Assembly (NCBI GenBank): GCA_963579025.1
Contig: CAUZFZ010000149.1
Location: 1 to 25,982 of the forward strand
Reading direction: 5' to 3'
DNA length: 25,982 nucleotides
Source: CAUZFZ01 sp963579025
GTDB taxonomy: Bacteria; Planctomycetota; Planctomycetia; Planctomycetales; Planctomycetaceae
Both the position numbers and the translations under genes were made by a program. The notes beneath the pieces are model-generated. The model was not told where the DNA came from. It did no database searches and saw nothing but the letters and a program-made list of their open reading frames with translations. This document shows positions 8,153 to 15,494 of the stretch, piece after piece (the stretch's first letter is position 1; each line of letters opens with the position of its first letter).

Positions 8153-10657
8153 ATGAAACTGATGGTCACGCTGATTTCATCGACGCTGACTTTGATCGTT
8201 GCGGCGTCCGCAATGGCCGACGACGCACCAGAGCCCAAGGGTCTGGGCGACCCAGGCGTCTTGGATTCGCTGAGAATCGAACCGGAAAATCAGGATAACG
8301 GCCTGATCATCCGGGGACGCGACGCCCGCCAACAGATCATTGTCACCGGTGTGTATTCCTCGGGACAACTCCTCGATCGCACGCACGGCGCGACATACTC
8401 CGCACAGCCGGCTGGCGTGGTCGAAATCGCCGCAGATGGCCTCGCTACTCCCCTCAAGGACGGCGACGCCACGGTCAAGGTCACAGTTGATGGGAAAGAG
8501 ACGACCGTCGTCATCCATGTCGAAGGAGTCGCAAACCAGATCCCGATCAACTTCAAGAACCAGATTGCCCCGATCTTCACGAAGCTCGGGTGCAACTCAG
8601 GTGGCTGCCACGGTAAGGCCAGCGGTCAGAATGGTTTCAAGCTTTCACTCCTGGGGTTCTATCCAGAGGACGACTTCGAATTTCTTGTGAAGGAAGCCCG
8701 TGGACGTCGTCTCTTTCCGCCAAGCCCCGGTGAAAGCCTGCTGCTTCAGAAAGCGACCGGTAAATCGCCCCACGGTGGTGGCAAGCGGATGGAAGTTGGC
8801 AGCTATGAATACCGAATGCTGTATCGCTGGGTCGAACAGGGCATGCCCTACGGCAACCCGGACGATCCCTACGTTGTCGGGATTGAGTGCAAGCCTGAAC
8901 AACGCCTCATGGACCGCGGAAAGGATCAGCAGATCACCGTCCTGGCTCGCTACAGCGACGGCTCAACGGAAGACGTTTCCCGGATGGCTCTCTACGAAGC
9001 CAACGATCCCGAAATGGCTGAAGCGACTGAAGCCGGTCTGATCAAGACGCTCGATCTCGCTGGTGAAGTAGCCATCATGGCTCGTTACCAGGGGCAGGTC
9101 TCAACTTTCCGCGCCACGATCCCGTTGGGTGCCGACACATCCGGCGTCCCCGCACCGGTGAACTTCGTTGACGAAGCTGTGTTCGCCAAGCTCAAGCTGC
9201 TCGGCATTCCGCCAAGCGAATTGTGCGACGACGCGACGTTCCTGCGTCGAGTCCACGTGGACGTGACCGGCACGACACCGACGGAGGACGTCGTTCGTGA
9301 GTTTCTGGCTGACAAGGATCCGGACAAGCGAGAAAAGCTCGTCGACCGGCTCCTCGATACGGAAGCGTACGCGGACTACTTCACCAACAAGTGGAACCTG
9401 GTGCTCCGAAACAAGAAGCGAAACACCGGCGACCTGCATGGCACATACGCGTTCTACCGCTGGATTTGGGATTCGCTCTACGAGAACAAGCCGTACGACC
9501 AGTTCGTCCGTGAGATCATCACGGCCACGGGCGAGACCTCGACCAACCCGGCCGTTGTCTGGTATCGCGAAGTCGATCAGGTGAACGAGCAGGTGGAAGA
9601 CACTGCTCAGCTATTCCTTGGCCTGCGAATTCAGTGTGCCCGGTGCCACCACCACCCATTCGAGAAATGGAGCCAGAACGACTACTACGGTCTGGCCGCG
9701 TTCTTCACGACGGTTGGCAAGAAAAACATTCTGGAAGTCGGAGCACGTGACCGAAACACACGCGACAAGCGAATTCTGCACACCGAAAAAGTTGCCCAGT
9801 CGCAGAACCCGCGAAGTAAAGAGAATCTCAAGCCTGCCGGCCTCGGAAGTGATCCCTTAGAGATTCCCGCGACGAGTGATCCGCGGCACTTCCTGGCGGA
9901 CTGGATGGCCCGCAAGGACAACCCGTTCTTTGCCCACTCCGTGGTCAATCGCTACTGGAAGCACTTCTTTGATCGCGGCATTGTGGAACCTGAAGATGAC
10001 ATGCGGGCCACTAACCCGCCATCCAACCCCGAACTGCTGCAGGGGCTGGCAACGAACTTCATTGAAAACGGCTTCGACCTGAAGTGGCTGGTTCGGACGA
10101 TCTGCAACTCCCGGACATACCAGCTCAGTGCTTTGCCCAACGACTACAACCTGAAGGACAAGCAGAACTTCTCGCGGTACTACCCGAAACGCCTGACTGC
10201 CGAAGTCCTGTACGACGCCTTCCATCAGGTGACATCCACCACGCAGAAATACACCGGACTGCCCGGTGGTACTCGCGCTGTTCAACTTCCGGATCCTGCA
10301 ATCGGCCCATACTTCCTGAAAGTCTTCGGCCAGCCGCAGGGCGACACGGCCTGCGAATGCGAACGTTCTCAGGAAGCCAACCTCGCCCAGAGCCTGCACC
10401 TGCTGAACAGCTCGGAAGTGCAGACCAAGATTGCGAGCGGCTCTGGCCGTGCCGCGAAACTGGCTGGTGATAAGGAGCGAAGCCACGACGAACGGGTTCA
10501 GGAACTCTATCGCTGGGCGTACTCACGCCAGCCGAATGATGACGAGCAGCAGATCGCGATGGCTCACATCAAGAAACACGAGGCGAACGAGAAGATCGCC
10601 TACGAGGACATCGTCTGGGCGTTGATCAACACGAAGGAATTCCTCTTCAACCATTGA
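8153..10657 (+). CDS. Secreted DUF1549/DUF1553 (PSCyt2/PSD1-type) protein with Big2-like domains
   Basis: An 834-residue exported protein of a family abundant in planctomycetes and of unknown function. The ATG at 8153 follows GGGGAG and gives a clear signal peptide ending near AMADDAP; an upstream in-frame start at 7988 has no support. Domains in order: Big2-like (about 40-125), a cytochrome-like segment with CNSGGCHGK (Cys147, Cys152, His153, spacing C-x4-C-H), a second Big2-like domain (about 245-330), DUF1549 with a canonical heme motif CARCH (Cys495, Cys498, His499), and DUF1553 with NRYWKHFFDRGIVEP and the terminal GDTACECERSQEANLAQSL motif. It is the first gene of the central locus. A strong terminator follows, so the next gene is probably transcribed separately or by read-through. 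Confidence 0.92.
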   Translation: MKLMVTLISSTLTLIVAASAMADDAPEPKGLGDPGVLDSLRIEPENQDNGLIIRGRDARQQIIVTGVYSSGQLLDRTHGATYSAQPAGVVEIAADGLATPLKDGDATVKVTVDGKETTVVIHVEGVANQIPINFKNQIAPIFTKLGCNSGGCHGKASGQNGFKLSLLGFYPEDDFEFLVKEARGRRLFPPSPGESLLLQKATGKSPHGGGKRMEVGSYEYRMLYRWVEQGMPYGNPDDPYVVGIECKPEQRLMDRGKDQQITVLARYSDGSTEDVSRMALYEANDPEMAEATEAGLIKTLDLAGEVAIMARYQGQVSTFRATIPLGADTSGVPAPVNFVDEAVFAKLKLLGIPPSELCDDATFLRRVHVDVTGTTPTEDVVREFLADKDPDKREKLVDRLLDTEAYADYFTNKWNLVLRNKKRNTGDLHGTYAFYRWIWDSLYENKPYDQFVREIITATGETSTNPAVVWYREVDQVNEQVEDTAQLFLGLRIQCARCHHHPFEKWSQNDYYGLAAFFTTVGKKNILEVGARDRNTRDKRILHTEKVAQSQNPRSKENLKPAGLGSDPLEIPATSDPRHFLADWMARKDNPFFAHSVVNRYWKHFFDRGIVEPEDDMRATNPPSNPELLQGLATNFIENGFDLKWLVRTICNSRTYQLSALPNDYNLKDKQNFSRYYPKRLTAEVLYDAFHQVTSTTQKYTGLPGGTRAVQLPDPAIGPYFLKVFGQPQGDTACECERSQEANLAQSLHLLNSSEVQTKIASGSGRAAKLAGDKERSHDERVQELYRWAYSRQPNDDEQQIAMAHIKKHEANEKIAYEDIVWALINTKEFLFNH

Positions 10658-10669
10658 TTGACAATTGAG

Positions 10670-10702
10670 ACCTCAGCAGGCGAGTGTCTGCTGAGGTTTT
10701 TT
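10670..10702 (+). terminator. Rho-independent terminator after the DUF1549/DUF1553 gene
   Basis: A 10-bp perfect stem (acctcagcag at 10670-10679 with ctgctgaggt at 10688-10697) and an 8-base loop run into six T residues (10697-10702), 12 bases after the stop codon. Confidence 0.88.
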
Positions 10703-10980
10703 GGTCGTATGCAGCTTCCGATATCCACGCCTCAACTTTCGGCGGCAGGTTCACCGGACGAACCCGCCGCTGCTATCCACGCCAAAACCTGGACACCTTT
10801 CAGATCCCTGTCGGTGTCTTCATCCCTCTTACAGTCTCTCGCCAATTCGACTGCACCGCAGTTGGAACCTGTTCCATTTTCGGAACTCGGCAACACGAAA
10901 CCGGTTTCGTCCGGTATTCAGTTTCGGAGAAACTGACTCAGAGAGACATTCATTCCGTATCGCCACCGGGGGGCAGTTTC
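10703..10980. other. Intergenic leader upstream of the PPC/Ig coiled-coil gene
   Basis: Between the terminator and the start codon at 10981 I see no recognisable gene, repeat or clear promoter pair. The reading frame of the downstream gene is open back to 10684, but the signal peptide and the GGGGGG ribosome-binding stretch place the real start at 10981. Confidence 0.5.
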
Positions 10981-13900
10981 ATGATGTTTTGCCGCGCGGC
11001 ATTGCGCCGCCTTGCTCTCGTTGTAGTGTGTGCAGTGTCGCTGACTTCGGTCGCCACAGCACAGCTTCCCCAGACACGCATTTTTGCCATCTACCCGCAG
11101 GGTGCTCAGGCGGGTCAAACCGTCGATGTGACTATCTCCCGTGGTTTGGACATTGATGAGCTGGATGCCATGACTTTCAGTCATCCGGGCATCAAGGCCG
11201 AGCACGTCAGCGGGAGCAACTTCAAGGTAACGGTCGCGGCCGACGTTCCGCCGGGAATCTACGACGCCCGCGTGCATGGTCTGTACGGAACCAGCAACCC
11301 TCGCTGTTTCGTGGTCGGAAATCTGCCCGAGGTGAACGAGACAGAGAACAACAACACTCCTGATCAGGCCCAGGTGGTTGAAATTGGCACCGTGATCAAC
11401 GGCCGATCCAACGGTGCTGCTGATGTGGATTTCTTCAAGATCACCGGCAAAAAAGGCCAGCGTCTTCTGGCCGAGTGCTCAGCGATTCGCATCGACTCAC
11501 GCTTTCATGGTGAGTTGAAATTGTACAACCCCGCCGGTCGCCGACTGGGCCGTTCGATCGCACTCGAACGTCGTTTCGACCCGCTGCTCGACGTCACACT
11601 GCCGGAAGACGGAGAATACATCGTTCGCGTCGCCGACTTCGTTTACGCGGGCAGCAACGACTACGGTTACCGGCTCACTCTACATGTCGGACCGCACATC
11701 GATTTTGTCGTCCCTCCCGCTGGTGTTCCCGGTTCAACTGCGAAGTACACCCTGTATGGGCGCAACCTTCCCGGCTCGCAGCCGGCCGGCATCGCCTCCG
11801 ATGGACGACAGCTTCAGAAACTTGACGTTCAGATCGCCCTGCCGAATACGTCGGATCAACTGCAGCCGGGCAATTCCCTGTTCGCACGCGAAGCCGGCAT
11901 CGACGGCAGCAGTTATGTCTTCAAGGGAGCGAATGGTTCTTCCAATCCGGTGACGATCGCGTTCGCACCGAGAGCAGTCGGGCTGGAAGTTGAACCGAAC
12001 AACGAAGCCGCTCAAAGTCAGAAGATCACGATTCCGGCCGAAATCGCCGGACAGTTTCAGGAACGGGCCGACGTCGACCGTTTCGAATTTGAAGCCAAAA
12101 AGGGTCAGATTTTCTGGGTAGAAGCGTTCGCGCAGCGACTTGGGAGCCTTGCCGATCCGTACCTCCTCGTCGAGCAGGTGACCAAAGCCGACGACGGTAC
12201 AGAAACCATCAAACGACTTGCCACAGTCGACGACACCGCGACGACGGTGATCTCGACGCTGTTCGAAACCAATCACGACGACGTCGCGTGGCGCTTCGCA
12301 GTTCCGGCCGACGGCCTGTTCCGGATCGTACTGCAGGACCGCTTCTTTCAATCGCGCGGGGCGGCCAACTTCGCCTACCACCTGACGATTCGCGAAGAAG
12401 AACTTGATTTTCGACTCGCCGTGATTCCGCCAGCCCCGCTGCAGAATCCAGCTGCCGGTTATCAGACCTGGTCCTTGGGACTCCGCAAGGGCGACAACCT
12501 TCACATACAGGTCGGTGCGTTTCGGCGTCACGGTTTTAAGGGTTCCATCGATGTCATGGCCGAAAACCTGCCGCCGGGTGTTACCTGCAAGGGCGCGAGT
12601 ATCGACGGCAACGCTTCATCGGCAACTCTGGTCTTCACGGCTACAGAAGATGTGAAACCCGGTAGCTGGCCACTCAAGTTCGTTGGCAAGGCCCACATCG
12701 AATCGCCCGCCACGGTTGCGGCTGTGACGGCTGCCGAAGCTGCTCTGAAGACAAAGGTTGCTGCGCAGCCCAAGCTGCAGGAAACATTCGACAAAACAGT
12801 CGACCCGGCTAAGAAGGCTGAAGACGCTCGCAAGGCCGCCGAGACCGTCGCAAAAACCGACGCAGACGCGGCAAAGAAGGCCACGGATGCAAAGACCGCA
12901 GCCGACAAGAAGCTGGCAGACGCACAAGCCGGCCAGAAAACTGCCGATGTCGCGAAGACCGCAGCCGATAAGGCTCTGGCTGACGCGAAGACGGCCGTGG
13001 CTAATGCTGTCAAGGCGGTCGATGCTGCAAAGAAAGAGCTGGATCAGGACAAGGAAAATCAAGGCCTGAAAGACAAGGTTGCGGCTGCTGAGAAGACGAA
13101 GACCGATACAGACGCTGCAGTCACCACGGCGGATACGGCCGCAAAGGAAGCGATCACCAAAGCCGGGGCCGCAAAAACAGCCGCGGATCAGGCGAAGAAG
13201 GAAGCTGACAATCTGACCAAGGCACTCGCCACGGCCACTGCCAAGGCAAAACAAACAACCGCTGCTCTGGCGAAAGCAGTGGGCGCCCGCGACGCAGCAC
13301 AGGCGGCATCAAAGAAAGCCGAAGACGCAAAGAACGCTGGTGAAACCGCGATTGCGGACGGGAAGAAAGCGATCAAGGAAGCCCGTAAGGCGAAGGACGC
13401 CGCAGCTCGCGACGTCACACACCCGGCTCGTACCGCAACCATCGTCTGGAACGGCTCGAACGTTCTATCCGCGACGTCCCGGTTATCAGACCAGTTGATG
13501 CTTTCAGTGCTCGACGAAGTCTCGCCGTTCCAGGTGACGACAGACGTCTTTCGCGAGAACCTGAGCCACAATCGCCAGATTCTGATTCCGGTCAAGCTGA
13601 CAAAACGCAACGGTTTCAACGCCGACGTCCAGCTCACATTCCAGAATGTTCCCAAGAACGTGCAGGTTCAGAATCAGAAAATCGCGAAGGACGCGGAAGC
13701 GGAAAAGGCCCTGAAAGCTGCGACTGACGCCGCCACCAAAGCGGCTGCGGCAAGTACAAAAGCGGACACCGATCTGAAGGCGGCAAACGTCGGCCTGCTG
13801 AAAGCGCAGACGGAACGTGATGTTGAGAAGAAAAAACTGACCGACGCCCAGACGGCGGAACAAACGGCCAACAACGAGAAGACAACCGCAGATAAAAACG

Positions 13901-15378
13901 TCACGGACGCTCAGGCCAAAGTCGATGCGGCAGTCAAGCTCGTGGCCGATGCCAAAGCCGCCGCCGAGAAGGACAAGGAAAACAAGGACCTGGCAAAGGC
14001 GGTCACAGCCGCCGAGAAAGCGAAAACTGACGCCGATGCGGCCTTGAAAGTTACTCAGGCCGGGCAGAAGGCCGCTGACGCAAAACAAAAGGCAGCACAG
14101 GCGGCGACAAAGACCACAACCGACTCACTTGCGGCGAAAGAGAAGGTCGTCACTGACACTCAGGCTGATGTGAAAAAGAAGACGGAAACGAAAACGGCAG
14201 CCGACACTGCGAAAGCCGACGCCGATACCAAGGTCAACGAGGCCAGAGCAACTCAGACTGCTGAAGTGGTTGTTCGTGTCTTCGTACCAGCCACCGTCGC
14301 CGAGGGCACCTATACGCTGTTCATGCAGTCTCAGGGACAGGTGCCATACTCTCGTAATCCAGCCCGAGTCAAACGGGCAAAGACACTTCAGGTAGAGGCT
14401 GTGGCGACCTTGGCAGGAGCCACTGAGACTGCTCGGCAGGCAACTGCGGCAGCGACCAAAGCCAACAGCGACCTGACTGCGGCGACCGCAGCGTTGAAGA
14501 CAGCTCAGCAACAGCGTGACGCTGAAAAGAAAAAGCTGACTGTCGCCCAGACCGCAGAGCAGAAGGCGACTCAGGATAAGGCTGCTGCTGACAAAGCGGT
14601 TACGGATGCTCAGACGAAAGTCGACGCGGCAGCAAAGGTCGTCACGGATGCCAAAGCCGCAGCCGACAAAGACAAGGAAAACGAGGGTCTGGCCAAGGCT
14701 GTCGTTGCAGCGGAGAAAACGAAAACGGATTCCGATGCGGCCTTGAAGGTCACTCAGGACGCACAGAAGGCTGCCACCGACAAACTGACGGCCGCGCAGG
14801 CGGCGACAAAGGCCGCCACAGAATCGGTTGCCGCAAAAGAAAAGGCGGCGACGGACACAAAAACCGATCTCACGAAGAAGACCGCAGCGAAAACGGCCGC
14901 CGATGCTGCCAAGACACAGGGCGACGCTAAGGTCAAAGAAGTCACGACGAAGAAGACCGCTGCGGATAATGAGCTGAAGGCCGCGACAACCGCGGCAGCA
15001 GTCAAGAACATCAATGTGTTCGCCCCGTCAACGCCGATCGTGATCAACGTCCGAAAAGGTGGATTCACCCTGGCGGCAAACGTGCCCGATGGTGGCAATC
15101 TGAAGCGCGGCCAGAAACTTGAGATCAAAGTTACGGTCGCTCGAATCAACGGATTCACCGGACCGGTGACGATCAATCTTGCTCCACCACCGGGAACAAA
15201 GGGGCTGTCGTCACAGCCAGTGACGATCGCTGCAGATCAGAAGGAGGCGACGCTGGTCGTTTCCGCCGCAGGCGATGCCACTGAGGGTGATATTGCTAAT
15301 CTCGTCGTCCGAGGCACGGCCGACTGGAATGGACCGTCATCCGCGGACATTGCCGCCAAAATTAAGATTGCCAAGTAG
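10981..15378 (+). CDS. Giant secreted PPC/Ig-like protein with three Lys/Ala-rich coiled-coil inserts
   Basis: A 1465-residue exported protein, function unknown. The ATG at 10981 follows GGGGGG by about 7 bases and starts a signal peptide ending near SVATAQLPQ. Approximate layout: N-terminal beta domain (30-115); PPC domain 1 (117-235, begins EVNETENNNTPDQAQ); TIG-like domain (236-330); PPC domain 2 (336-473, begins EVEPNNEAAQSQK); Ig-like domain (500-580); coiled coil 1 (581-813); Ig-like (814-903); coiled coil 2 (904-1091); short beta segment (1092-1140); coiled coil 3 (1141-1342); final Ig-like domain (1343-1465). The coils are almost only Lys, Ala, Asp, Thr, Glu and Gln. Coils 2 and 3 align without gaps at a 233-residue offset. 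The PPC/Ig parts resemble known planctomycete surface proteins; the coils look like later inserts. Probably surface-exposed or periplasmic, perhaps spacing the beta domains far apart. Confidence 0.85.
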   Translation: MMFCRAALRRLALVVVCAVSLTSVATAQLPQTRIFAIYPQGAQAGQTVDVTISRGLDIDELDAMTFSHPGIKAEHVSGSNFKVTVAADVPPGIYDARVHGLYGTSNPRCFVVGNLPEVNETENNNTPDQAQVVEIGTVINGRSNGAADVDFFKITGKKGQRLLAECSAIRIDSRFHGELKLYNPAGRRLGRSIALERRFDPLLDVTLPEDGEYIVRVADFVYAGSNDYGYRLTLHVGPHIDFVVPPAGVPGSTAKYTLYGRNLPGSQPAGIASDGRQLQKLDVQIALPNTSDQLQPGNSLFAREAGIDGSSYVFKGANGSSNPVTIAFAPRAVGLEVEPNNEAAQSQKITIPAEIAGQFQERADVDRFEFEAKKGQIFWVEAFAQRLGSLADPYLLVEQVTKADDGTETIKRLATVDDTATTVISTLFETNHDDVAWRFAVPADGLFRIVLQDRFFQSRGAANFAYHLTIREEELDFRLAVIPPAPLQNPAAGYQTWSLGLRKGDNLHIQVGAFRRHGFKGSIDVMAENLPPGVTCKGASIDGNASSATLVFTATEDVKPGSWPLKFVGKAHIESPATVAAVTAAEAALKTKVAAQPKLQETFDKTVDPAKKAEDARKAAETVAKTDADAAKKATDAKTAADKKLADAQAGQKTADVAKTAADKALADAKTAVANAVKAVDAAKKELDQDKENQGLKDKVAAAEKTKTDTDAAVTTADTAAKEAITKAGAAKTAADQAKKEADNLTKALATATAKAKQTTAALAKAVGARDAAQAASKKAEDAKNAGETAIADGKKAIKEARKAKDAAARDVTHPARTATIVWNGSNVLSATSRLSDQLMLSVLDEVSPFQVTTDVFRENLSHNRQILIPVKLTKRNGFNADVQLTFQNVPKNVQVQNQKIAKDAEAEKALKAATDAATKAAAASTKADTDLKAANVGLLKAQTERDVEKKKLTDAQTAEQTANNEKTTADKNVTDAQAKVDAAVKLVADAKAAAEKDKENKDLAKAVTAAEKAKTDADAALKVTQAGQKAADAKQKAAQAATKTTTDSLAAKEKVVTDTQADVKKKTETKTAADTAKADADTKVNEARATQTAEVVVRVFVPATVAEGTYTLFMQSQGQVPYSRNPARVKRAKTLQVEAVATLAGATETARQATAAATKANSDLTAATAALKTAQQQRDAEKKKLTVAQTAEQKATQDKAAADKAVTDAQTKVDAAAKVVTDAKAAADKDKENEGLAKAVVAAEKTKTDSDAALKVTQDAQKAATDKLTAAQAATKAATESVAAKEKAATDTKTDLTKKTAAKTAADAAKTQGDAKVKEVTTKKTAADNELKAATTAAAVKNINVFAPSTPIVINVRKGGFTLAANVPDGGNLKRGQKLEIKVTVARINGFTGPVTINLAPPPGTKGLSSQPVTIAADQKEATLVVSAAGDATEGDIANLVVRGTADWNGPSSADIAAKIKIAK

Positions 15379-15381
15379 AGC

Positions 15382-15416
15382 GGACTTCGCCATCAGAGTG
15401 TTGGCGAGTCCTTTGT
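15382..15416 (+). terminator. Possible weak terminator after the PPC/Ig gene
   Basis: An imperfect hairpin (ggacttcgcca at 15382-15392, pairing with tggcgagtcc at 15402-15411 with one bulged base) is followed by only three T residues. It may attenuate rather than stop transcription into the WD40 gene 79 bases further on. Confidence 0.4.
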
Positions 15417-15494
15417 CTCGATGCAGAGCGTTGAGACGAGTATCAGCTGTTTGCCTGTACGAATTCCAAACTATCAGCAGTTTCGAGGTTTCCG

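Noticed and set aside
10684..10980. 99-residue N-terminal extension of the PPC/Ig protein
   Set aside because: It starts inside the terminator of the previous gene and buries the signal peptide; the start at 10981 follows a G-rich ribosome-binding stretch.
11734..13254. Antisense ORFs opposite the PPC/Ig gene
   Set aside because: Shadows of PPC domain 2 and coil 1; composition mirrors the sense codons and no domain is recognisable.
12721..15005. TolA or histone H1-like identity for the Lys/Ala-rich segments
   Set aside because: The resemblance is compositional only; the segments sit inside an exported PPC/Ig protein with no TolA domain III or nucleoid context.
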